Shown: positions 56,798-64,000 of the stretch, one piece after another | Position numbering within the stretch: the stretch's first letter is position 1 | Layout of the letters: each line of letters begins with the position of its first letter | NCBI RefSeq assembly: GCF_012275445.1 | Contig: NZ_JAAZQK010000003.1 | Span: forward strand, 62,001-126,000 | Length of the DNA: 64,000 bases | Source: Rhizobacter sp. SG703 | Lineage (GTDB): Bacteria; Pseudomonadota; Gammaproteobacteria; Burkholderiales; Burkholderiaceae_C | Reading direction: 5' to 3' | The notes under the pieces: model-generated | What the model was told of the DNA's origin: nothing | Seen by the model: only the letters and a program-made list of their open reading frames with translations | The model's database searches: none | Position numbers and translations under genes: made by a program

Positions 56798-59179
56798 ATG
56801 TTGAATCCGGTAAAAGCATTTTCACGCTTGTTTTACACCAAGCCGCTCTCATCAGATAGCAATAAAAATGAATACATGGTCCTTTCTCAAAAAAATGCGA
56901 TTGGTTTGAAGAATCGGGAGAAGGTTTTGAGTTCGCATGTACCTGACATGGGCGGGCATGGGTTCATTGAAGTGGATTATTCCATGGCAAAAAATACTTC
57001 ACCCAATGAGCTTTTCGGTTATCACATGCCATTGAAAATGCGCAATCATATTATATGCCACAGTAAGGCTTATGTCGACCGTCTCCCGAACCATGGGACA
57101 GGTCTTCGCGAATGTCATGCCAAGCGCGGATTGAAGGCCTTTCGAAGTGTACTCCGCGGGGAGCCTTTCGATTTGTCGTATGCCCGTTTGGGGGCGACCA
57201 TGATTCTGGAGTGCGATAAGGTTGTGAAAGGTGGGCTGCCGAAGGAGCTACATGAACTTGCCTACCGCCTTTGGTCGGCGGGTGCACGAATCCACATGGG
57301 TAATCCCCCTGCTATTCCCAGGGACGGGGTCGTCGTTGGCGAAGCCCATCCGTCGGCAAAATATGAAACGGGTGATGTTGCGGTGAAAAAATCGCCAAAC
57401 GGTCGAATTAATTTCTTCACGAAGCCAATTTACACGCATAAGACGAGATTTGGAATTCTTGCAAAGAAGTCGCGCCCAGCCCCGGAAACCGAATACAAGC
57501 TCCGTGCTGCATATCAGTCGCTCTATCATGCGGTGAGTGGAGCCAAAAATGTTGCGAAACAGCAGCCTGATATTCTATACGTATTTCCCTTGTTGCGCGT
57601 CCCCAAGGGAGACGGATCCGTCATGAATTCCAGCGCCAGTGCTGCCCGGAAGCATATTGATATCACTATGGGAGAGGCGGTCAGGCACTTGGTAATGAAT
57701 GGCGGGGAGATCTGCTTTAAATCTTGTGATAACGGAGAAAATTTCGACGACGCAATCGGAGAAAGTCTGCTTTTTCATTATCCTTACAGAGGTGAGATAG
57801 GTAAATGGGAGGCTGAAGTTTCCCGTTTGAAGAGCATGAAGAAATCAGATCAGGACTCTAAATCATTTGATTTAGATGCTACGCAATCGGATTTAGACAA
57901 TAAAGCCGCGGATCATGCTGAAGACGTTGCATCGAACCGAAGAGACGACGCGGTTGATTCGAGTAGTGATAAACCCAGACGTGAAGACTCAAGCGAAAAT
58001 TTGCCGCCGGTGCTTCTAAAGCCTCGCGGGAAGAGGGTTAGTAAGGAACGGACGTATAAGGAAGAGAGCGAGGCTCGCGGCAGTAGGAGGAGTGTAGGCG
58101 AACGATTGTCATCGGACTCTGATGAATCATCGTCAAGCGGCATCACGGAAAGTGCGGTTGAAGAGTCCGAAGGATCTTCAAAATCAGATGATGCTTTGAG
58201 TGTTTCTCTCGGATGTGTCGAAGTCACCGCTGTCATTGGACGGAAGAAACAAGAGGCCTTGCTTGATATCGGTGCATCGGGCTCCGGCTCGGAAAGTGAT
58301 TCATCGAATTATTCCAGCGATAAAAAAGCGAATCGTACTTCTTGGCTGCCTTCCAGTGTTGGTGGCGGTCAATTCACCGTTCAGGATGGGCGCTTAAATT
58401 CCATAGAAAAACGTTCGATTCGAGTGGATCCAGTTCACTACAAGAAGGCTGAGCTAAATCTGCCCGATCTTGCATCGTCAAGTGACAGTGAGAGTATTTA
58501 TGTAAAAAATCGTGTTAAAAAGATGGTCAAAAAATATAATAAAGAGAAAAACCCGATCAGGAGAAATGAAAAATTAAGTGCAGGCTCGGATGAGGCTGGA
58601 AAAAAGTCGGTGATAGGCCGTGGCGCGGATCGGGTTCATGATTTTTTCAATAAGAAATCAAAGATGAGCAAAAAAGGTTTTGAGATGACGGGAAATATAA
58701 TAATTGTTGGCGATAAGCATGTAGTGGCTGGGCAATATCAACCTGGAGAGGCGCTAGCAGTCGGAAGACCGTCACCAGACCAGGTCTCTCCTGCCAAGAC
58801 CGCTGAACATGAAGTGGAAAAGTATCAGACGCTACTTCAGACTGGGGCACATTCGTTTCTCGCCAGTTGGACGAAGATCTCGGAGTCGACAGAAGTTGAT
58901 GCCTATCGACTCGCAGAGGATGTTGAATTATTCTCACGCTCTATCGAAGATTTTCTGTCGAGCGTTTCTGATCTTGAGTCCAGATTATTTGTTGAAAAGG
59001 CCGGAATAGAGGCCTTGAAAAAATGGGCAAGAAACTGCAGTCGTCATATGAGTATCATAGGGGTGGATCTTTTAAGTATATATATGCAACGGGACGAAGT
59101 CTCAGATGAGGAAACTCAGTTGAAGTTGAAAGAGCAGCTGGGATCCTTCATGAAGGTGCTTGAGGAAGTCATTCAATAA
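56798..59179 (+). CDS. Candidate T3SS effector, AT-rich, serine-rich
   Basis: A 793-residue protein starting at ATG 56798 (MLNPVKAFSRLF) with GGAG; a TTG at 56786 is also in frame. The DNA is visibly much richer in A and T than every neighbour, and codon choice differs, so recent acquisition is likely. Layout: a globular-looking N-terminal part (~1-340), an acidic Ser/Asp/Glu-rich low-complexity stretch (~350-510), a basic patch around 568-592 (KNRVKKMVKKYNKEK), and a helical C-terminal ~130 residues. No signal peptide, no membrane segment and no family recognised. Cys and His residues occur (IICHSKAYVDRL, RECHAKRG, EICFKSCDNG), but no catalytic set can be assigned. Context with the chaperone suggests a secreted effector. 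Confidence 0.7.
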   Translation: MLNPVKAFSRLFYTKPLSSDSNKNEYMVLSQKNAIGLKNREKVLSSHVPDMGGHGFIEVDYSMAKNTSPNELFGYHMPLKMRNHIICHSKAYVDRLPNHGTGLRECHAKRGLKAFRSVLRGEPFDLSYARLGATMILECDKVVKGGLPKELHELAYRLWSAGARIHMGNPPAIPRDGVVVGEAHPSAKYETGDVAVKKSPNGRINFFTKPIYTHKTRFGILAKKSRPAPETEYKLRAAYQSLYHAVSGAKNVAKQQPDILYVFPLLRVPKGDGSVMNSSASAARKHIDITMGEAVRHLVMNGGEICFKSCDNGENFDDAIGESLLFHYPYRGEIGKWEAEVSRLKSMKKSDQDSKSFDLDATQSDLDNKAADHAEDVASNRRDDAVDSSSDKPRREDSSENLPPVLLKPRGKRVSKERTYKEESEARGSRRSVGERLSSDSDESSSSGITESAVEESEGSSKSDDALSVSLGCVEVTAVIGRKKQEALLDIGASGSGSESDSSNYSSDKKANRTSWLPSSVGGGQFTVQDGRLNSIEKRSIRVDPVHYKKAELNLPDLASSSDSESIYVKNRVKKMVKKYNKEKNPIRRNEKLSAGSDEAGKKSVIGRGADRVHDFFNKKSKMSKKGFEMTGNIIIVGDKHVVAGQYQPGEALAVGRPSPDQVSPAKTAEHEVEKYQTLLQTGAHSFLASWTKISESTEVDAYRLAEDVELFSRSIEDFLSSVSDLESRLFVEKAGIEALKKWARNCSRHMSIIGVDLLSIYMQRDEVSDEETQLKLKEQLGSFMKVLEEVIQ

Positions 59180-59200
59180 AGTGCCTCAGCTGTCCCTTCT

Positions 59201-59360
59201 CAGGTAACTCCGGACCACGCGCAGTTCCCCTGCGGCGCTTTCATGCGTCACAGGTGGCCCCGACTCGCGTGCGATCTCTCGCAAAGCGTGGAGCCGCGAC
59301 GGCATGCAACGCCAGCGACTCGCGCGGGTCCGATCGGCCGATCACCTTGCCGTCGTAGTC
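59201..59360 (-). pseudogene. Decayed duplicate of the 3' end of the neighbouring TPR/kinase-like gene
   Basis: Bases ~59206-59290 are a diverged copy of ~59428-59517. Compare CGCAGTTCCCCTGCGGCGC with CGCAGCTCCCCCTGCGGCGC, and then GCGATCTCTCGCAAAGCGTG with GCGATCTCCTCGCACAGCGTG. Bases ~59303-59351 match ~59714-59763 (GCGCGGGTCCGATCGGCCGAT versus GCGCGGGCCTGACCGGCCGAT, both truncated here), with the ~200 bp between deleted. Frames are broken. So the remains of a second copy of the downstream minus-strand gene lie directly after the effector candidate. Confidence 0.65.
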
Positions 59361-59411
59361 TGAATGCCATCCGGGAACGTGCCACACCGCCATCCCGGAT
59401 TGGCATCCGGG

Positions 59412-61178
59412 CTACCTCTCCGCCGGCAACTCCAACGCCACCCGCAGCTCCCCCTGCGGCGCATCCATGCGCCACAGCCCGCCCTGCATCTCGCGCGCGA
59501 TCTCCTCGCACAGCGTGAACCCGACGCCGCCGACCGCCGACGCATCCGCCTCGCGCGCCGGTGACGCGAACAGCACCCGCACCGCCGAGCCGTTCATCGA
59601 CAGCATCACCTGCGGCGCCTGCGCGCCCCCCAGCCGCTCGATCTCGATCAGCAGAATGCGCAGCAGCACCGCCAGCCGCTGCGCATCGCCGCGCACCTGC
59701 GGCGGCGCGACGCCGTGCAGCGCCAGCGGCTCGCGCGGGCCTGACCGGCCGATCGCCATGCCGTTCCACGCCTCCTGCAGCGCGAGCGGCAGGTCGAGCA
59801 CCATCGCCTGCGGTGCCGCCCGGTACGAGAACATCCGCAGCTGGCGCGTCAGCGCGGTCGCCTCGTCGATGTGCGCGACCACGCCGCGCAGCGCCGCCGA
59901 CAGCTCGCTCGGCCGCAGATGGTCCGCCTGCGTGATGCACAGCGACAGCGCCTGCCGCGCGGCCACCAGCGGCGCGCCCAGCGAGTGGTAGATCTGCGCC
60001 ATCAGCCGGCCGACCACCGCCAGCCGCTGCGCATGCAGCAGCGCGGTCTCGCGCTCCAGCCGGCGCTCTTCGGCATCGCGCTCCAGCGCGGCCATGCGGT
60101 AGTGCAACCGCTCCTGCTCGGGCTGCGTGAAGCGCCGCGCCGCATGCGCCTGGCGCAGCCAGCGCAGCGCATCGGCATGCCGGCCGTTCGCGGCATGCGC
60201 ATTGGCCAGCATCTGCATCGTGTTCGGCAGCTCGCCGTCATGGCGGATGCTGCGCATCGCGCGGATCGCCCGCTCGAAGCGCGCCGCGGCCCGCCCCGGC
60301 CGCCCGGCGTGCTGGTAGTACACGCCCATCGTCAGCCACACCTGCGCCATCCAGCGCGGCGCTCGCGGCAGCTGGCGCACGCGCCGCAGGAAGATCGACG
60401 CGGTGTGCCGCGCGCCTTCCAGGTCGCCGAGCCGCGAGCGCGCGTAGATCACCATGTGCAGCGAGGCCAGCGGGCTGCGGTCGCTCGCCTGCGGCAATGC
60501 CTCGGCGGCACGCCGCCGCTCGGCCTTGGCCTCGGCCAGCCGGCCACGCCGCTCGTGCGCATCGGCCAGGTAGGTGCGGCTGAAGCCGAGCGCGGCGCGC
60601 GCGCTTTCGGCGGTGGTCGCCACCTGGCTGCGCAACGCGTCGGCTGACTTCTCTTTCGACGTCTCTTTCGCGATCTCGGCCGCCACGCGCAGCACCTCTT
60701 CGCAGCATTGCGCCGCCGCGTCGAACTCGTCGACGCACAAAAAGGTGCAGGCCTGGTTGAACAGCAGCCGCACCAGCAGCTCCAGGTCGCCGCGTGCGCG
60801 TGCCCCGGCCTGCGTCTGGCGCAGGTGCTCCAGCGCGCGGCTGAAGTCGCCGGTCTCGATGCAGATCGAGATGCAGGTGCTGGCCGCGCTTGACGCGCGC
60901 GCGGTGTCGCCGGCGCGCTCCAGCTTCTCGCTGGCCGACAGTGCCCGCGCATATGCCAGCTCGTACTCGCCGAGTTGCGCATGCAGCCGGGCCATCAGCA
61001 GCTGGATGCGGCCGAGCGTGTGGCCGTCGACCCCCTCGCCGGCGGCCAGGGCCGCCGCCTGTTCGAGCAGGCCGCGATGGCGGGCGGGGTCTTCGGCGGC
61101 TTCGAGGGTCGGCAGCGCGTCGATCACGCGCTGCAGTTCGGCCGTCGGCGGGGCGATCAGGTCGGGCATGCGCCGCAT
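59412..61178 (-). CDS. TPR protein with degenerate histidine-kinase module
   Basis: About 588 residues (start ATG 61178; 61169 is also possible). Residues ~1-360 are helical TPR-like repeats (LGEYELAYARALSASEKLER, GDFSRALEHLRQTQAGARAR, GRPGRAAARFERAIRAMRSI). A coiled-coil linker and a DHp-like segment follow, with a retained His (QIYHSLGAPL, ~395). The last ~130 residues resemble a HATPase: GGVGFTLCEEIAREMQGGLW keeps a G2-like loop, but the N box lacks its Asn and no D-x-G box is found. It may be a signalling pseudokinase. Divergent from sctU, so a T3SS control role is likely. Confidence 0.75.
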   Translation of the reverse strand: MRRMPDLIAPPTAELQRVIDALPTLEAAEDPARHRGLLEQAAALAAGEGVDGHTLGRIQLLMARLHAQLGEYELAYARALSASEKLERAGDTARASSAASTCISICIETGDFSRALEHLRQTQAGARARGDLELLVRLLFNQACTFLCVDEFDAAAQCCEEVLRVAAEIAKETSKEKSADALRSQVATTAESARAALGFSRTYLADAHERRGRLAEAKAERRRAAEALPQASDRSPLASLHMVIYARSRLGDLEGARHTASIFLRRVRQLPRAPRWMAQVWLTMGVYYQHAGRPGRAAARFERAIRAMRSIRHDGELPNTMQMLANAHAANGRHADALRWLRQAHAARRFTQPEQERLHYRMAALERDAEERRLERETALLHAQRLAVVGRLMAQIYHSLGAPLVAARQALSLCITQADHLRPSELSAALRGVVAHIDEATALTRQLRMFSYRAAPQAMVLDLPLALQEAWNGMAIGRSGPREPLALHGVAPPQVRGDAQRLAVLLRILLIEIERLGGAQAPQVMLSMNGSAVRVLFASPAREADASAVGGVGFTLCEEIAREMQGGLWRMDAPQGELRVALELPAER

Positions 61179-61330
61179 TGTGCGGGCGCCGCGGCACGGC
61201 CGGAGCGAAGCCGACCACGCGGCGTCGGGTTTGCGCACGCCGCTTCGTGCGCGGCACCGGCCGGCGCGCACGGCCCGCCTAGCCTGTCGATGTCGGCAAT
61301 CCGTCGACGCCCGTTGCATTCGGTCACGCC
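61179..61330. promoter_or_regulatory. Divergent promoter region for the TPR gene and sctU
   Basis: This 152-bp region must carry promoters for both directions. No palindrome or hrpII/PIP box could be made out with confidence, and the ribosome binding site for sctU is weak. Confidence 0.3.
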
Positions 61331-62425
61331 ATGTCCGACGAAAAAACCGAAGAGCCCACAGAGCAGAAGCTGCGCAAGGCACGCGAGGAAGGCCAGGTCG
61401 CGAAGAGCCAGGACGCGGCGATCGCCGCGTCCACGCTGGCGGTCGTCGGCACGCTGATGGCCATGGCCGACAGCAGCGTCGCCCGCATCCGCACCGTGAT
61501 CTCGCTCGCACTCGACATCGGCCCCGGCGACATCCCGATGGACGTGATCTGGAAGCGCCTCGCCGCGATGGGCATGGAAGCCGGGCTGGTGATCCTGCCG
61601 CTGCTGGTGGTCGCGGCCATCGGCGCGGCCATCGGCATCGCCGCGCACGTCGGCTTCCAGCTCACGCCGAAGGCGGTGCAGCCCAAGTTCGACAGCCTGA
61701 ACCCGGCCCAGGGCATCAAGAAGGTGTTCTCGGTGAAGTCGCTGATGAGCTTCGCGCAGATGGTGCTGAAGGCGGTCGTCATCGGCGCGGTGATGTGGCA
61801 GGTGATCGTGCAACTGCTGCCGCTGATCTCGGGCGCGGTGTTCCAGACGCCGCTGGCCATCGGCGCCATCGCCTGGGGCGCGATCGGCAAGGTGCTGCTG
61901 TTCGCGGTCGCGCTGTTCCTGGTGCTGGCCCCGCTGGACTACGCGCTGCAGCGCCACCACTTCATGAAGGGCCAGCGCATGTCCAAGGACGAGATCAAGC
62001 GCGAGTTCAAGGGCCAGGAAGGCGACCCCGAGATCAAGGGCCAGCGCAAGCAGCTGGCGCGCGAGCTGGCCGAGGAAGACCCGAAGCAGGCGGTCGGCCG
62101 CGCCGATGCGGTGATCGTCAACCCGACCCACTACGCGGTGGCGATCCGCTACCGCGCCGACGAGGCCGGCGTGCCGGTGGTGCTGGCCAAGGGCGTCGAC
62201 GACGCGGCGCTGGTCATCCGCGGCCATGCCGAAGCGATGGGCGTGCCGGTGTTCGCGCACCCGCCGCTCGCGCGTGCGCTGCACAAGGTGCCGGTCGACC
62301 ACGCCGTGCCCGAGGAACTCTTCGAATCGGTGGCCGTGGTGCTGCGCTGGGTGGACGAGATCGGCGCGAAGCGCGGCGATCCGGCCGCAGCCCGGCCCTC
62401 CGGCGACGACAACCCCGTTCATTGA
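61331..62425 (+). CDS. sctU: T3SS export apparatus switch protein SctU
   Basis: A 364-residue inner-membrane protein of the FlhB/YscU family. The N-terminus MSDEKTEEPTEQKLRKAREE and four membrane segments (~30-210) precede the cytoplasmic domain. The autocleavage site NPTH is at residues 264-267 and is intact. The loop sequences (IKKVFSVKSLMSFAQ, MSKDEIKREFKGQEGDPEIK) and the LRWVDEIGAK end are of the virulence-type SctU, not flagellar FlhB. It switches substrate class during needle assembly. 23 bp before sctV. Confidence 0.92.
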   Translation: MSDEKTEEPTEQKLRKAREEGQVAKSQDAAIAASTLAVVGTLMAMADSSVARIRTVISLALDIGPGDIPMDVIWKRLAAMGMEAGLVILPLLVVAAIGAAIGIAAHVGFQLTPKAVQPKFDSLNPAQGIKKVFSVKSLMSFAQMVLKAVVIGAVMWQVIVQLLPLISGAVFQTPLAIGAIAWGAIGKVLLFAVALFLVLAPLDYALQRHHFMKGQRMSKDEIKREFKGQEGDPEIKGQRKQLARELAEEDPKQAVGRADAVIVNPTHYAVAIRYRADEAGVPVVLAKGVDDAALVIRGHAEAMGVPVFAHPPLARALHKVPVDHAVPEELFESVAVVLRWVDEIGAKRGDPAAARPSGDDNPVH

Positions 62426-62448
62426 CTCTCATCACCCAGGCGGATGCC

Positions 62449-64000
62449 ATGAAGAAATTCAAGATCAACATAGGCGGCGATGCCGCGATGGTGGCCACGA
62501 TCGTGGCCATCCTCGCGCTGATGGTGCTGCCGCTGCCGACCTTCCTGATCGACGGCCTGCTGGCGGTGAACCTCACCATCAGCACGCTGCTGCTGATGGT
62601 GACGATGTACATCCCGAGCGCGGTCTCGCTGACCTCGTTCCCGGCGCTGCTGCTGTTCACGACGCTGTTCCGGCTGTCGCTGAACATCTCGTCGACCAAG
62701 CTGATCCTGCTGCATGCCGACGCCGGCCACATCATCGAGTCGTTCGGCAACCTGGTGGTGGGCGGCAACCTGGTGGTGGGCATCGTGGTGTTCCTGATCA
62801 TCACGGTGGTGCAGTTCATCGTGATCGCGAAAGGCTCGGAGCGGGTCGCCGAGGTCGGCGCGCGCTTCACGCTGGACGCGATGCCGGGCAAGCAGATGAG
62901 CATCGACGCCGACCTGCGCGCCGGCCACCTGACCGCCGACGAGGCGCGCCAGCGCCGCGCCGCGCTCGCGATGGAAAGCCAGCTGCACGGCGGCATGGAC
63001 GGCGCGATGAAGTTCGTGAAGGGCGATGCGATCGCGGCGCTGATCATCACGGTGATCAACATCCTGGCCGGCATCGTGATCGGCATCACCTACCACGGCA
63101 TGCCGGCGGCCGAGGCGGCGAACCGCTTCGCGATCCTGTCGATCGGCGATGCGATGGTGTCGCAGATCCCGTCGCTGCTGATCTGCGTGGCGGCCGGCGT
63201 GATGATCACGCGGGTGGCCGACGAGCATGCGGCCAAGCCGAAGTCGCTCGGCGAGGAAATCACCTTCCAGCTGACGCGCAGCCCGCGCGCGCTGTACCTG
63301 GCGGCCGGCTTCCTGTGCGGCTTCGCGCTGGTGCCGGGCTTCCCGTGGTACGTGTTCCTGCTGCTGGCCGCGTCGCTGGTGATGCTGGGCCGCAAGCTGC
63401 AGGGCAAGACCGCCGGCAAGGCGACCTCGCACGAAGGCGAGGCCGATGCGCTGAAGGGCCTGCAGCGCGAAGGCGCGAAGGCGCGCAAGGGCGACATCCA
63501 GGCGATCGAGGACAAGGCGAGCGCGTTCACCGCGCCGCTCGCGGTGACGATGTCGCCGGCGCTGGCCGCCTCGCTGCGGCCCGACGTGCTGAACAGCGCC
63601 TTCGAGCGCGAGCGCCTGAGCCTGCAGGAGCAGCTGGGGTTGCCGTTCCCCGGCATCCGGCTGTGGACGCGCGCGAGCCACGCCGACAACGAGTACGAGC
63701 TGCTGCTGCACGACGTGCCGCACGGCAGCGGCCAGCTGGCGATCGGTCCGAAGGCCGACGGCGAGCCGTCGAACGAGGAGGTGATCGCGAAGCACGCGGT
63801 GCAGTCGCTGCACGAGCAGGCGCATCAGTTCCTCGGCATCCAGGAGGTGCAGTGGGTGCTGGAGCGGGTCGGCGCCGACTACCCCGGCCTGGTGGCCGAG
63901 ATGCAGAAGGTCGTCACGGTGCAGCGCATCGCCGAGGTGCTGCGCCGGCTGCTGGAAGAGCAGCTGCCGATCCGCAACATGCGGGCGATCTGCGAGAGCC
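62449..64000 (+). CDS. sctV: T3SS export gate protein SctV, 3' end outside the window
   Basis: The first ~517 residues are visible. The N-terminal membrane half has multiple hydrophobic segments and the conserved loop KGSERVAEVGARFTLDAMPG then KQMSIDADLRAG. The FHIPEP family segment SQLHGGMDGAMKFVKGDAIA follows. The start of the cytoplasmic nonameric ring domain (from ~360) is present. The sequence IIESFGNLVVGGNLVVGIVVF and the pairing with sctU indicate the injectisome rather than flagellar FlhA. More T3SS genes should continue to the right. Confidence 0.92.
   Translation, partial: MKKFKINIGGDAAMVATIVAILALMVLPLPTFLIDGLLAVNLTISTLLLMVTMYIPSAVSLTSFPALLLFTTLFRLSLNISSTKLILLHADAGHIIESFGNLVVGGNLVVGIVVFLIITVVQFIVIAKGSERVAEVGARFTLDAMPGKQMSIDADLRAGHLTADEARQRRAALAMESQLHGGMDGAMKFVKGDAIAALIITVINILAGIVIGITYHGMPAAEAANRFAILSIGDAMVSQIPSLLICVAAGVMITRVADEHAAKPKSLGEEITFQLTRSPRALYLAAGFLCGFALVPGFPWYVFLLLAASLVMLGRKLQGKTAGKATSHEGEADALKGLQREGAKARKGDIQAIEDKASAFTAPLAVTMSPALAASLRPDVLNSAFERERLSLQEQLGLPFPGIRLWTRASHADNEYELLLHDVPHGSGQLAIGPKADGEPSNEEVIAKHAVQSLHEQAHQFLGIQEVQWVLERVGADYPGLVAEMQKVVTVQRIAEVLRRLLEEQLPIRNMRAICES

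Noticed and set aside
56798-59179. Reading the Cys/His residues of the effector candidate as a protease triad
   Set aside because: No recognised order, spacing or flanking motif; naming an activity would be guesswork.
61331-64000. Assignment of the last two genes as flagellar flhB and flhA
   Set aside because: Loop and end sequences match virulence-type SctU and SctV better, and the neighbours are T3SS-type genes; no other flagellar gene is seen.

Overview
The window is high-GC DNA from a betaproteobacterium. The gene content fits the order Burkholderiales, probably the Rubrivivax/Roseateles/Leptothrix neighbourhood: alanyl- and methionyl-tRNA synthetases with typical betaproteobacterial surroundings, many orphan Bug/TctC solute-binding proteins, the tcuRAB tricarballylate cluster, and an HrpB-type type III secretion (T3SS) regulator. 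No rRNA, CRISPR array, intact insertion sequence or phage is visible. There is one tRNA gene, tRNA-Gly(CCC).

Layout. (a) 1-12.5 kb is mostly chromosomal core: metG, mrp/apbC, trmB, tRNA-Gly, a membrane hybrid histidine kinase, an L7/L12-like small protein, a GNAT remnant, a DAHP synthase, and an unusual in-frame fusion of a chaperone-like domain to a receiver-like and degenerate GGDEF protein. (b) 12.5-22.1 kb is a seven-gene minus-strand operon. It has gabT, a four-component polyamine-type ABC transporter, a ureohydrolase and gabD, with a divergently transcribed MocR/GabR-type regulator. Together these form a route guanidinobutyrate (or a similar compound) -> GABA -> succinate semialdehyde -> succinate. 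(c) 22.2-30.5 kb holds alaS, a YpeA-like acetyltransferase, a periplasmic binding protein paired with a hybrid sensor kinase, and truD. (d) 30.6-47.1 kb is an accessory, regulator-rich stretch: LysR/Bug/ModA-like, MerR/hydrolase, TetR/SDR/hydrolase, tcuRAB plus a Bug protein, then TetR/SDR/methyltransferase. Several of its divergent promoters carry clear inverted-repeat operators. Two gaps here look like decayed DNA, and one contains a long hairpin. (e) 47.5-64 kb is the left flank of a type III secretion locus.

The T3SS flank is the most interesting part. It contains a soluble tandem-Cache/CheW protein, then a plus-strand run of closely spaced genes: an HrpB-like AraC regulator, a lytic transglycosylase, a 985-residue helical protein with a large internal duplication, a protein built of two class-I-chaperone-like halves, and a 793-residue serine-rich protein that is far more AT-rich than everything around it. 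The last two are 15 bp apart and look like a dedicated chaperone/effector pair acquired by transfer. Next come a decayed copy of the 3' end of the neighbouring gene, a minus-strand TPR protein with a degenerate histidine-kinase module, and divergently sctU and sctV (the latter running off the window). The expected logic is that the HrpB-like regulator activates the locus, the transglycosylase opens peptidoglycan, SctU/SctV form part of the export gate, and the chaperone delivers the AT-rich effector candidate. Effector and chaperone assignments are inference from gene order, composition and sequence pattern, not from database matches.
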